From assembly GCA_913057925.1 (NCBI GenBank), contig CAJXPG010000022.1, positions 1 to 36,838 on the forward strand: DNA of 36,838 nucleotides, given 5' to 3'. Below, piece after piece: positions 25,377 through 33,590 of this stretch (position 1 is the stretch's first letter; every line of letters begins with the position of its first letter). The position numbers and the translations under genes are program-made. The notes below the pieces were generated by a model. It was not told the DNA's origin and made no database searches. It worked only from the letters and a program-made list of their open reading frames with translations. This DNA is from an uncultured Colwellia sp. Its GTDB lineage: Bacteria; Pseudomonadota; Gammaproteobacteria; Enterobacterales; Alteromonadaceae.

Positions 25377-26039
25377 TTATTTATTCTGTTCAACATAATG
25401 AAGAAATTCAGCTTTTTCTTTGGTGCTAGCTTTAAGCCACCAATATTTTAACATAGGTAAAGTATCTACCTGTTCAAGCACTTTTGTTTCAATTTCTACG
25501 TTTTTATTCTGTGATTGTGCCGATAGGTTATCAGGCTTAGCAGCAGACAACGTTGTTACCACTTCATTAACCTTCTTGGTCAATTCATAGTCACTAAGCG
25601 TCATCAGTTTCAGTACTAAAGGTGACTCTTTTTCATCGAGTAACACAAGCTCAGGAGACTTAGAAAATGCCTCAGCCGCCGATAAATCATTGATAGCAAC
25701 TGTTGAAAGCGCCAAATTTTTTTGATTTTTGACGATGAACTCTACAACAAAATAATCGGTAGTAACCAGAGTTTCTAGTCCTAAGTCCATATTTTCAAAA
25801 ACATCTTTATATTTAACGACAAAGCTCTGTTTACCTTGCTCTAGGTCAAAGCTTTGCTTTTTGGACAAGAAACCATGTTCCACTGGCTTATCATTGACAT
25901 CGCGTACGATTAAGTTGTCACTGACAGTGACAGTTGCGGCCACTACCTCTAACGAAATCAATAACGAGAGAGTCAATCCGACGACAATATTATGAGTCAA
26001 GGAAAGCAGTGATGGATTCTTGTTAACATGACTTTTCAA
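25377..26039 (-). CDS. DUF2057 (YccT/CsgI-like) periplasmic protein
   Basis: 220 residues. A signal peptide runs to about residue 35 (EVVAA). The C-terminal MLKYWWLKASTKEKAEFLHYVE motif is the most conserved part of DUF2057, where the last tryptophan pair precedes a short helix. The N-terminal half, with a VSDNLIVRDVNDKPV segment and a FVVKYKDVFENM segment, also fits. The E. coli member YccT (CsgI) acts on curli assembly; this copy may differ, as no curli gene is in view. It is upstream of the SIMPL-protein gene on the same strand. Confidence 0.85.
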   Translation of the reverse strand: MKSHVNKNPSLLSLTHNIVVGLTLSLLISLEVVAATVTVSDNLIVRDVNDKPVEHGFLSKKQSFDLEQGKQSFVVKYKDVFENMDLGLETLVTTDYFVVEFIVKNQKNLALSTVAINDLSAAEAFSKSPELVLLDEKESPLVLKLMTLSDYELTKKVNEVVTTLSAAKPDNLSAQSQNKNVEIETKVLEQVDTLPMLKYWWLKASTKEKAEFLHYVEQNK

Positions 26040-26100
26040 TGTATTTATCTCAGGTGGCTTTAAACTATACCTCCTTTATAAACCGCATTTGGTTGAATTA

Positions 26101-26137
26101 AAAGTAAAAAAGCTTGAAAGTTACCTTCCAAGCTTTT
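26101..26137 (-). terminator. Rho-independent terminator of the prp operon
   Basis: Arms AAAAGCTTG (26108-26116) and CAAGCTTTT (26129-26137) form a 9-bp stem, extended by 3 bp past one mismatch to a 4-nt loop. It is followed on the minus strand by TTTTTACTTTT. It lies 26 bp past the prpF stop. Confidence 0.87.
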
Positions 26138-26163
26138 ATCAAGGTTAAAACAAAATGCGCTAG

Positions 26164-27366
26164 TTAAAAGGCATCTGCCGGAATTCTAACTTTCCCTTCC
26201 ATTAAGACGCGAGCACTTCTACTCATCATTGCTTTATTGACTACCCAATTACCGTCAACATTACTCGCTTGTGCGCCCACTTTTAATGTTCCTGATGGGT
26301 GCCCAAAGGTAACTGACTCTGATGCTTTATCTGCAGCTTGTCCTGTAGCTAAAGCAACTAAAGTTCCTGGTATTGCTGCTGCCGTGCCTATGGCGACGGC
26401 AGCTGTGCCCATCATCGCGTGGTGCAGTTTGCCCATAGACAATGCACGGACATGTAAATCAATTTCTGAAGATGAAACTTCTTTAGCACTTGAAGTAACA
26501 TAATCTTGAGCTGGTGAGACAAAAGCTACTTTTGGGGTATGTTGTCGTGCAACCGCTTCTGATATATCAGCTATCAAACCCATTTTAACAGCGCCCCACG
26601 CACGAATAGTTTCAAAACGTTTAAGTGCAGCTTCATCACCATTTATTGCTTCTTGAAGCTCGGTTCCGGTGTAACCAATTTCATCAGCATTTAAGAATAT
26701 AGTTGGAATGCCCGCAGTAATCATAGTTGCTTTAAATGTACCAATATTTGGCACTTCAAGTTCATCAACAACATTACCGGTGGGAAACATAGCTTCAGAG
26801 GGGTCTACTGGTGCGATAAATTCAACAGGAACTTCTGCCGCAGGAAACGTCACACCATCAAGTTCAAAATCACCAGTTTCTTGTACTTCACCGTCAGTGA
26901 TAGGTACTTGAGCAATAATTGTTTTCGCAATGTTCTTTTGCCAAATACGCACAGTACAAACACCGTTTTCAGGTATACGACTGGCATCAACCAAACCCGA
27001 CATAATAGCAAAAGACCCTACCGCCGCAGTTAAATTGCCACAGTTACCGCTCCAATCAACGAAAGCTTTATCAATAGCCACTTGACCAAAGAGGTAATCA
27101 ACATCGTGATTTTCTTCTGAAGATTTGGCTAAGATCACTGTTTTACTGGTACTCGATGTTGCCCCGCCCATGCCATCGGTTTGTTTACCATAAGGATCAG
27201 GACTACCGATAACCCGTAGCAGCATATTGTCACGTGCTTGACCTGCTACCTGACAACGCTCAGGCAAATCGGTTAAATTGAAAAACACCCCTTTTGAGGT
27301 GCCACCGCGCATGTAGGTAGCTGGAATCTTTACTTGGGGTAAATGTACTTGAGATTCGAAAGCCAT
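26164..27366 (-). CDS. prpF: 2-methylaconitate cis-trans isomerase PrpF
   Basis: 400 residues from the ATG at 27364-27366, chosen because AGGAGAG (27372-27378) lies directly before it and the preceding 25 codons look unlike protein. PrpF isomerises the 2-methylaconitate isomer made by AcnD so that aconitase can hydrate it. The opening PATYMRGGTSKGVFF is the signature of the PrpF/AcnD accessory family (diaminopimelate-epimerase fold). The segment SGNCGNLTAAVGSFA and the motifs SPDPYGKQTDGMGG and GHPSGTLKVGA are all family-typical. It is the last gene of the methylcitrate operon, 182 bp after acnD, with a hairpin and a palindromic repeat between. Confidence 0.96.
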   Translation of the reverse strand: MAFESQVHLPQVKIPATYMRGGTSKGVFFNLTDLPERCQVAGQARDNMLLRVIGSPDPYGKQTDGMGGATSSTSKTVILAKSSEENHDVDYLFGQVAIDKAFVDWSGNCGNLTAAVGSFAIMSGLVDASRIPENGVCTVRIWQKNIAKTIIAQVPITDGEVQETGDFELDGVTFPAAEVPVEFIAPVDPSEAMFPTGNVVDELEVPNIGTFKATMITAGIPTIFLNADEIGYTGTELQEAINGDEAALKRFETIRAWGAVKMGLIADISEAVARQHTPKVAFVSPAQDYVTSSAKEVSSSEIDLHVRALSMGKLHHAMMGTAAVAIGTAAAIPGTLVALATGQAADKASESVTFGHPSGTLKVGAQASNVDGNWVVNKAMMSRSARVLMEGKVRIPADAF

Positions 27367-27371
27367 TTGCT

Positions 27372-27378
27372 CTCTCCT
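27372..27378 (-). promoter_or_regulatory. Ribosome binding site that fixes the prpF start
   Basis: AGGAGAG, 5 nt before the ATG at 27366. It rules out the longer frame that begins at 27441 inside the acnD-prpF hairpin region. Confidence 0.85.
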
Positions 27379-27395
27379 TCTAATTCTTTTATACA

Positions 27396-27432
27396 AAAAT
27401 GGCACATTATTTTTAGAAATATGTGCCATTTT
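27396..27432 (-). terminator. Hairpin between acnD and prpF (terminator or attenuator)
   Basis: Arms AAAATGGCACAT (27396-27407) and ATGTGCCATTTT (27421-27432) form a perfect 12-bp stem around a 13-nt loop. The minus-strand RNA continues with U residues (TTTTTGTAT). Since prpF lies 30 bp downstream, it probably lowers prpF expression relative to acnD, or protects the upstream mRNA end. Confidence 0.7.
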
Positions 27433-27464
27433 AACAATCATTTGAATTTACGTAGAACGTAGGA

Positions 27465-27542
27465 ATTTGATTTTAGAGCAAGGCGGAGGCGCGGAGTTGA
27501 CGAACGTCAATGAGCACCTCCAACGAAGCTGTTAAATCAAAT
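27465..27542. repeat. Extragenic palindromic repeat between acnD and prpF
   Basis: About 78 bp of imperfect palindrome. The outer arms ATTTGATTTTA and TTAAATCAAAT match almost perfectly. The inner arms (about 27480-27496 and 27511-27530) match partly, and the centre is TTGAC-GAA(C)-GTCAA (27497-27510). It is much richer in GC than the surrounding DNA. The right flank, TAACGAGTTA, adjoins the acnD stop codon. As I recall, related elements are scattered between genes of Alteromonadales; copy number cannot be judged in this window. Confidence 0.7.
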
Positions 27543-27548
27543 AACGAG

Positions 27549-30167
27549 TTATGCGTTTGATTCAAGGAAATCTGTGGCAAATTTTTGCAGCACCCCACCA
27601 CCATTGTATACGGTGACTTCTTCCGCAGTATCTAAACGACATTTCACCGGTATTTCAACCACTTCACCATTTTTACGTGTCATGACAACTGTCATAGCAC
27701 CACCTGGCGCTGTAGTGCCATTTACGTCATAGGTTTCAGTGCCATCAATGCGGTAAGTATTACGTGTGTCGCCCTTAGTGAATTCTAATGGTAATACTCC
27801 CATACCAATTAAGTTAGTACGGTGAATACGCTCGAATCCTTCTGAGACAATAACTTCGACACCGGCTAAACGAACCCCTTTTGCAGCCCAATCTCGTGAT
27901 GAACCTTGACCGTAATCTGCACCGGCAATAATAATCAATGGCTGCTTGCGCTGCATATAGGTTTCAATCGCTTCCCACATACGCGACTCTGTACCTTCCG
28001 GCTCAATACGTGCTAATGATCCTTGCTTAACTTCACCATTTTCATCTCGGCACATTTCATTAAACAATTTTGGGTTAGCAAATGTAGCTCGTTGAGTAGT
28101 TTCATGATCGCCACGATGCGTTGCATACGAGTTAAAATCGTCATGTGGAACGCCCATTTTATCAAGGTAAGCACCTGAAGCACTGTTTAACTGAATAGCA
28201 TTTGATGGTGATAAATGATCAGTAGTAATGTTGTCACCTAATACGGCTAAAGGACGCATGCCTTTCATAGTACGAACACCTGCTAAGGCACCTTCCCAAT
28301 ATGGAGGGCGACGGATATATGTACTTTTAAGGTCCCAGTCATATAGTGGGCTTTTTGCAGGTTCAAAGGCACCTAAATCAAACATCGGTGTATAGATTTT
28401 TTTGAACTGCTCAGGCTTAACTGCAGACGCTACAATTGCATCAATTTCTTCATCACTTGGCCAAATATCTTTCAAGGTAATATCATTACCGTTTTGATCT
28501 TGTCCAAGAATATCTTTTTCAATATCAAATCGCATAGTACCCGCAAGAGCATAGGCAACAACGAGTGGCGGCGATGCCAAGAAAGCTTGTTTAGCGTGTG
28601 GATGTATACGGCCATCGAAGTTACGGTTACCCGATAATACCGCTGTTGAATATAAATCACGGTCGATAATTTCTTGCTGAATTTTCGGGTCTAAGGCCCC
28701 TGACATGCCATTACAAGTAGTACAAGCATAACCAACAATACCAAAGCCCAACTGTTCCATTTCAGCTAGTAGGCCAGCTTCTTCTAAATAAAGCTTCGCC
28801 ACTTTTGAACCCGGAGCAAAAGAAGATTTAACCCAAGATTTACGTTTTAGACCTAAGGCATTGGCACGTTTAGCCACAAGACCTGCAGCAACAACATTGC
28901 GTGGATTTGAAGTATTGGTACAAGAAGTGATTGCGGCAATAATAACTGCGCCATCAGGCATTTCGCCATTGGCTTCTTGTGCTTTACATGCCTCTAGGTC
29001 TTTAGCGATATCTTTAGCAACCAAATCAGCCGTTGCTAATCGACGATGTGGGTTAGATGGACCGGCTAAATTACGAGTAACCGTTGATAAATCAAATTCA
29101 ATAACACGTTCATATTCTACTTGTGTTAAGTCATCAGCCCAAAGACCGGTATGTTTTGCATACGTTTCAACCAATGCCACCTGCTCTGGCTCTCTTCCGG
29201 TTAGTTTTAAGTAATCAATGGTTTGCTGATCGATATAAAACATGCCCGCTGAGGCACCGTATTCTGGCGTCATATTTGATATGGTTGCGCGATCGCCAAT
29301 GGTTAAATCTTTAGTACCTTCACCGAAGAATTCTAAGTAACTTGAAACCACTTTTTCATTGCGTAAAAACTCTGTAATGGCCAGTACCATATCAGTTGCC
29401 GTAATACCGGGTGCACGTTTACCAATAAGTTTTACACCGATGATATCCGGTAATCGCATCATTGATGGACGACCGAGCATCACTGTTTCAGCCTCTAACC
29501 CGCCAACACCAATTGCAATAACACCTAGCGCGTCAACATGAGGGGTATGACTATCTGTACCTACACAAGTATCAGGGAAGGCAACACCGTCACGTAGCTG
29601 AACCACGGGTGACATTTTCTCTAAATTGATTTGGTGCATAATACCGTTACCCGCGGGGATAACATCAACATTTTTAAACGCGGTTTTGCTCCACTCAATA
29701 AATTTAAAGCGGTCTTTATTACGTCTGTCTTCAATGGCGCGGTTTTTTTCAAAAGCATCACTATCAAAACCTGGCGCTTCCACAGCTAGAGAATGATCAA
29801 CAATAAGCTGCGTTGGGACTACAGGGTTTACTTTTGCCGGGTCGCCACCTTGCACAGCAATAGCATCACGCAAACCAGCTAAATCAACTAATGCCGTTTG
29901 TCCTAAAATATCATGACAGACAACACGCGCTGGATACCAAGGAAAATCTAAATCTTGTTTGCGCTCAATCAACTGCTTAAGAGAATCAGTCAGCATGTCA
30001 GGTGAGCAGCGACGTACCAACTGCTCAGCCAAAATACGCGAGGTATAAGGTAGCTTTGCGTAACTACCTGCACTAATTGCTTCTACAGCACCTCGGGTAT
30101 CAAAGTAGTCAATATTAACGCCACCAATTTGATAGCCGGGTAAGGGTTTACGGTGTTCATAATTCAT
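27549..30167 (-). CDS. acnD: 2-methylcitrate dehydratase AcnD (Fe-S dependent)
   Basis: 872 residues. It dehydrates 2-methylcitrate to 2-methylaconitate and replaces PrpD in this type of operon, working with PrpF. It has the aconitase layout. The [4Fe-4S] ligands are Cys416 in AAITSCTNTSNP and Cys482 and Cys485 in ACTTCNG. The substrate motif DTCVGTDSHTPHVDALG is at about 199-215. The swivelling C-terminal domain carries GDNITTDHLSP and GADYGQGSSRDWAAKG. The length is that of the AcnD branch, not AcnB. The ribosome binding site is weak. It stands 169 bp after prpC, and the presence of prpF beside it supports the specific call. Confidence 0.95.
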   Translation of the reverse strand: MNYEHRKPLPGYQIGGVNIDYFDTRGAVEAISAGSYAKLPYTSRILAEQLVRRCSPDMLTDSLKQLIERKQDLDFPWYPARVVCHDILGQTALVDLAGLRDAIAVQGGDPAKVNPVVPTQLIVDHSLAVEAPGFDSDAFEKNRAIEDRRNKDRFKFIEWSKTAFKNVDVIPAGNGIMHQINLEKMSPVVQLRDGVAFPDTCVGTDSHTPHVDALGVIAIGVGGLEAETVMLGRPSMMRLPDIIGVKLIGKRAPGITATDMVLAITEFLRNEKVVSSYLEFFGEGTKDLTIGDRATISNMTPEYGASAGMFYIDQQTIDYLKLTGREPEQVALVETYAKHTGLWADDLTQVEYERVIEFDLSTVTRNLAGPSNPHRRLATADLVAKDIAKDLEACKAQEANGEMPDGAVIIAAITSCTNTSNPRNVVAAGLVAKRANALGLKRKSWVKSSFAPGSKVAKLYLEEAGLLAEMEQLGFGIVGYACTTCNGMSGALDPKIQQEIIDRDLYSTAVLSGNRNFDGRIHPHAKQAFLASPPLVVAYALAGTMRFDIEKDILGQDQNGNDITLKDIWPSDEEIDAIVASAVKPEQFKKIYTPMFDLGAFEPAKSPLYDWDLKSTYIRRPPYWEGALAGVRTMKGMRPLAVLGDNITTDHLSPSNAIQLNSASGAYLDKMGVPHDDFNSYATHRGDHETTQRATFANPKLFNEMCRDENGEVKQGSLARIEPEGTESRMWEAIETYMQRKQPLIIIAGADYGQGSSRDWAAKGVRLAGVEVIVSEGFERIHRTNLIGMGVLPLEFTKGDTRNTYRIDGTETYDVNGTTAPGGAMTVVMTRKNGEVVEIPVKCRLDTAEEVTVYNGGGVLQKFATDFLESNA

Positions 30168-30336
30168 AATTTATTCCAGGAAATATCTTACATAAACAAC
30201 CAATTAACATTGCTTACGTATACAAAAGCGCAACTAGACGATGGGATTTGCCACTAATTCAAGGAAGAAAAACTGAGCATATATGTATATGTGATGTTTT
30301 TCTGACGATGAAGTAGTGACAAATAACAAGTCTCTC

Positions 30337-31461
30337 CTATCTCTTATCGATAGCGACAACAGTACGTGGTTCAGCGCCGGTGTAATCTGCTGATGGACGG
30401 ATAATACGGTTATTAGAGCGTTGCTCCATAACATGCGCTGCCCAACCGGTTAAGCGTGAACAAACAAATATTGGTGTAAATAATTTTGTTGGAATACCCA
30501 TGTAGTTATAGGTTGATGCATGGAAGAAATCAGCATTACAGAATAACTTCTTGGTATCCCACATGTATTCTTCACATGCGACAGAAATATCGTAAAGTGA
30601 GGTATCACCATTTTCAGCAGCTAGCTTCTCAGACCATGCTTTGATGATTACGTTGCGTGGATCTGATGTACGATAAATCGCATGGCCAAAGCCCATGATT
30701 TTCTCTTTACGTTCAAGCATACCCGCCATTTGCTCTTTTGCATCAGCCGGTGATTTGAATCTCTCAATCATATCCATTGCCGCTTCGTTGGCGCCACCAT
30801 GAAGTGGTCCACGTAACGTACCAATAGCGCCAGTTATACATGAGAACATATCAGAAAGCGTTGATGCACAAACACGCGCAGTAAAGGTTGAAGCATTAAA
30901 TTCATGCTCTGCATATAAAATTAATGAAACATCCATAACACGTTCATGTTGAGCTGATGGGCTTTCACCGTTTAATAGGCGTAAAAAGTGACCACCGATT
31001 GAGTCTTCATTTGACATACAGTCAATTTCCACACCTTCATGTGAAAATTTATACCAGTAACACATGATGGCTGGAAAGGCCGCAAGTAAGCGATTAGCTG
31101 CTTGATTTTGAGTAGAGAAATCGTTCTCTGGTTCTACGTTGCCTAAAAATGAACAGCCGGTGCGCATAACGTCCATTGGGTGAGCATCTTTTGGAATAAG
31201 CTTTAACACTTCTTTTAACGCTTGTGGTAAATCACGCATGCTCGCTAACGTATCTTTATAAGTCGCTAGCTCTTTTTCATTTGGTAATTCGCCGTTAAAA
31301 AGTAAATAAGCGACTTCTTCAAACGTGGCATTTTCAGCTAAATCTGCAACATCATAACCGCAGTACGTTAAACCACTACCTGACTTACCGACCGTACATA
31401 ACGCTGTTTCACCTGCACTTTGACCACGTAGTCCTGCTCCGCCTATCTTTTTATCACTCAT
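30337..31461 (-). CDS. prpC: 2-methylcitrate synthase
   Basis: 374 residues, the length of the short citrate-synthase branch used by PrpC. It condenses propionyl-CoA with oxaloacetate to 2-methylcitrate. Active-site residues are visible: His186 (AEHEFNAS), His221 in GPLHGGANEAA, His260 in MGFGHAIYRTSDPR, and Asp311 in NADFFHAS. GAGGA before the ATG is a good ribosome binding site. It lies 149 bp after prpB and 169 bp before acnD. Operon context separates it from TCA-cycle citrate synthase, which is longer and carries an N-terminal domain. Confidence 0.96.
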   Translation of the reverse strand: MSDKKIGGAGLRGQSAGETALCTVGKSGSGLTYCGYDVADLAENATFEEVAYLLFNGELPNEKELATYKDTLASMRDLPQALKEVLKLIPKDAHPMDVMRTGCSFLGNVEPENDFSTQNQAANRLLAAFPAIMCYWYKFSHEGVEIDCMSNEDSIGGHFLRLLNGESPSAQHERVMDVSLILYAEHEFNASTFTARVCASTLSDMFSCITGAIGTLRGPLHGGANEAAMDMIERFKSPADAKEQMAGMLERKEKIMGFGHAIYRTSDPRNVIIKAWSEKLAAENGDTSLYDISVACEEYMWDTKKLFCNADFFHASTYNYMGIPTKLFTPIFVCSRLTGWAAHVMEQRSNNRIIRPSADYTGAEPRTVVAIDKR

Positions 31462-31584
31462 GATTCTTTCCTCATATCCATTAAATTTGTTGTTCGAACG
31501 ACTATTGTTATTAAAATGAAGTTCGACTTTATTTTTATATTTATTTCTTTAAGTGCTGAGTTAACCTCAACGCTCGTTAGCTAT

Positions 31585-31632
31585 TTATTTTTGCCTTCAG
31601 CACTTTTTACTTACTTATTTTTGCCTTCAGCA
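31585..31632. repeat. Duplicated 3' end of prpB
   Basis: The 18-bp sequence TTATTTTTGCCTTCAGCA occurs at 31585-31602 and again at 31615-31632, with a period of 30 bp. The second copy encodes the last residues of PrpB (AEGKNK) in the minus-strand reading. The other copy stands just past the stop in the same frame and again ends in a stop. Confidence 0.9.
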
Positions 31633-32501
31633 AAAAGCGAATCTAATTTTTGTTCATAATCGTGGTAGCCAAGGTAATCATATAAATCCATACGGGTTTG
31701 CATGTTATCTATTTCTGCTTTTTGATCGCCATCCGCTAATAAAGTTTTATAAACCGACTCAGCCGCTTTGTTCATTGCACGAAATGCTGATAATGGATAA
31801 AGCACCATCGCACATCCCCACTCGCCAAGTTGCTCTTTGTTCCATAGCTCTGTTTGACCAAATTCAGTGATGTTTGCTAATACAGGTACATCTAACGCTT
31901 GTGTAAATGCGCGGTAATGCTCTTCTGTTTTTACCGCTTCAGCAAAAATGCCATCAGCACCGGCAGCAACATAGGCTTTGGCACGTTCAAGGGCCGCTTC
32001 CAAGCCTTCTTGAGCAAAAGCGTCAGTTCTTGCCATAATAAAAAAGTCTTTATCTGTACGGGCATCTACAGCCGCTTTGATACGATCAACCATCTCAGCT
32101 GTTGAAACGATTTCTTTATTAGGGCGATGTCCACATCGTTTTTGCGCGACTTGATCTTCAATGTGAACAGCTGCAGCGCCGGCCTTTTCCATATCACGAA
32201 CAGTTTTAGCAATATTAAATGCCCCGCCCCAACCGGTATCGATATCAACTAGCAGTGGTAAGCTCGAAGCACTGGTAATGCGTTGTACATCAGCAATAAC
32301 ATCGTTAAGTGATGTCATCCCTAAATCAGGTAAACCATATGAGGCATTGGCAACACCGCCACCTGATAAGTAAATCGCTTGATGACCAAGTTGCTCTGCC
32401 ATCATGGCGCAATATGCGTTAATTGTGCCGACAACTTGCAAAGGTTTATTGTTTTCTAACGCTAATCGAAACTTAGCGCCTGGTGATAATGTTACTGACA
32501 T
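31611..32501 (-). CDS. prpB: 2-methylisocitrate lyase
   Basis: 296 residues, as in E. coli. It cleaves 2-methylisocitrate to pyruvate and succinate, the last step of the cycle. The diagnostic KRCGH motif is at 121-125 with catalytic Cys123 (same number as in E. coli). The metal-binding segment [11 protein letters not shown] has Asp86 and Asp88, and [14 protein letters not shown] is present near residue 46. GAGGA lies upstream of the start. It is the first catabolic gene after the regulator, 57 bp downstream of it. Its 3' end has been partly duplicated (see the repeat at 31585). Confidence 0.97.
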   Translation of the reverse strand: MSVTLSPGAKFRLALENNKPLQVVGTINAYCAMMAEQLGHQAIYLSGGGVANASYGLPDLGMTSLNDVIADVQRITSASSLPLLVDIDTGWGGAFNIAKTVRDMEKAGAAAVHIEDQVAQKRCGHRPNKEIVSTAEMVDRIKAAVDARTDKDFFIMARTDAFAQEGLEAALERAKAYVAAGADGIFAEAVKTEEHYRAFTQALDVPVLANITEFGQTELWNKEQLGEWGCAMVLYPLSAFRAMNKAAESVYKTLLADGDQKAEIDNMQTRMDLYDYLGYHDYEQKLDSLFAEGKNK

Positions 32502-32558
32502 CTTTCATTCCTCATTGATGAAGCTTTTTCTTACTTAACATAAGCTTTAATTTATAAT

Positions 32559-33263
32559 TTATTTCGTTAACTGTTTTTCTGAACCATTTTGTTGCGCGAT
32601 TTTTGCCTCAATATTTTTACGCGAAGCAGCAATATGTCGACGCATAAGTAGCTCAGCTAACTCACCATCTCTATCACTTATTGCTTGAATTATATTAGAG
32701 TGTTCTCGAAAAGCACGTGTTGCTCTGGGGCTATGCATGCCGAATTGACAACGGTACATACGAACAAGATGATATAACTGTCCACAAATAAGATTAATCA
32801 GCTGCTGGTTATGACTACCTAAAATGACTTTGTAGTGAAAATCGACATCGCCTTGTTCTTGATAATAAGCCACGCCATCTTGCAGTGCTTTTTCATCTGC
32901 ATGTTGGGCTAGCATGGCTTGCATATGTTCGATTTCGGCTTCGGTCATGTTAAGTGCCGCTTGCCTACATGCCATGCCTTCAAGTGCTTCACGCGTAATA
33001 TACAGTTCAAGCAAGCCTTCGATTGTACAATCTACTACCCGTGAACCAACATTCGCTTTACGCTCGATTAAGTGACACTTTTCTAAGCGGTTTAACGCTT
33101 CTCGCAATGTAGAGCGACTAATTTCATAGCGTTTGGCTAATTCTGGCTCACTGATTTTACTGCCTGCTGCCATATCACCTTCAACAATGGCATGTTGAAG
33201 TTGTTCAAAAACCTTATCGGCAGTTGTAACAGCAGCTTGTTTAGTGGGATTTTCTAACAGCAT
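32559..33263 (-). CDS. prpR: GntR-family (FCD) regulator of the methylcitrate operon
   Basis: 234 residues. An N-terminal winged helix-turn-helix (about 12-75) carries KISEPELAKRYEISRSTLREALNRLE, the GntR recognition helix. A helical FCD effector domain follows (about 85-220). Shewanella and related genera use a GntR protein for propionate genes, unlike the sigma54-dependent PrpR of E. coli, so the symbol is used by role and not by homology. It is the first gene of the operon, so it probably regulates its own transcript. The two GTCGAC sites upstream are the likely operators, and the ligand is probably 2-methylcitrate or a related intermediate. No good Shine-Dalgarno is visible. Confidence 0.88.
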   Translation of the reverse strand: MLLENPTKQAAVTTADKVFEQLQHAIVEGDMAAGSKISEPELAKRYEISRSTLREALNRLEKCHLIERKANVGSRVVDCTIEGLLELYITREALEGMACRQAALNMTEAEIEHMQAMLAQHADEKALQDGVAYYQEQGDVDFHYKVILGSHNQQLINLICGQLYHLVRMYRCQFGMHSPRATRAFREHSNIIQAISDRDGELAELLMRRHIAASRKNIEAKIAQQNGSEKQLTK

Positions 33264-33322
33264 AATTATTTAATAATCTTAATTAATTGGTTGTATATCG
33301 AACAATTCAATCATGATTAATT

Positions 33323-33328
33323 GTCGAC
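33323..33328. promoter_or_regulatory. Proximal GTCGAC operator half-site of the prp operon
   Basis: The core GTCGAC at 33323-33328, within ATTGTCGACACAT, resembles the distal palindrome but is symmetric only in its centre. It lies downstream of the predicted -10, in the leader of the regulator gene, where a repressor could block transcription. Confidence 0.6.
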
Positions 33329-33348
33329 ACATCTAAAGTTATGAATTA

Positions 33349-33376
33349 ATAATATCCTCTTAAGAGGAATTAGCAA
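33349..33376 (-). promoter_or_regulatory. Predicted promoter of the prp operon
   Basis: On the minus strand TTGCTA (33371-33376) and TATTAT (33349-33354) are separated by 16 bp. The match to the sigma70 boxes is 4/6 and 5/6. The spacer contains a perfect 14-bp palindrome TCCTCTTAAGAGGA (33355-33368). The promoter lies between two GTCGAC sites. Confidence 0.6.
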
Positions 33377-33390
33377 GTAGACTTAAGTAT

Positions 33391-33404
33391 TATTGTCGAC
33401 AATA
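33391..33404. promoter_or_regulatory. Distal perfect-palindrome operator of the prp operon
   Basis: TATTGTCGACAATA is a perfect 14-bp palindrome. It lies just upstream of the predicted -35 box. Its centre is 72 bp from that of the proximal site, which would suit DNA looping. The core ATTGTCGACAAT resembles, as I recall, the motif published for GntR-type propionate regulators. Confidence 0.7.
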
Positions 33405-33551
33405 TTTGTTCTTTTAACTTTACGGATGAGTTGCTCTTGTTGCATTGGAATAATGCGAAGGAAATACCATGGCGGTTGTTCCGACATGCTTAGTTTGATT
33501 GGTTATTGTTATTGGCTAAACGCTTGTTGATTTGATTGTTGATTTTATCGC

Positions 33552-33590
33552 TTATTGGTTATTGGTTATTGGTAATTGGTAATTGGTAAT
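33552..33590. repeat. Heptanucleotide tandem repeat at the stop codon of the GST gene
   Basis: Three TTATTGG units (33552-33572) are followed by two TAATTGG units and a partial one (to 33590). The GST gene's stop codon (33559-33561) and last six codons lie inside the array, so a change in unit number alters the C terminus. Confidence 0.9.

Noticed and set aside
25310-25396. Longer N terminus of the SIMPL protein overlapping the DUF2057 gene
   Set aside because: A strong ribosome binding site lies inside this extension, directly before the later ATG, and the signal peptide fits the later start.
27367-27441. Longer N terminus of PrpF
   Set aside because: The extension is formed by the intergenic hairpin, and a strong ribosome binding site precedes the later ATG, which opens with the family's normal N terminus.
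30234-30434. Open frame of 66 codons on the minus strand after prpC
   Set aside because: About half overlaps the 3' end of prpC in another frame, it lacks a ribosome binding site and its composition is not protein-like.
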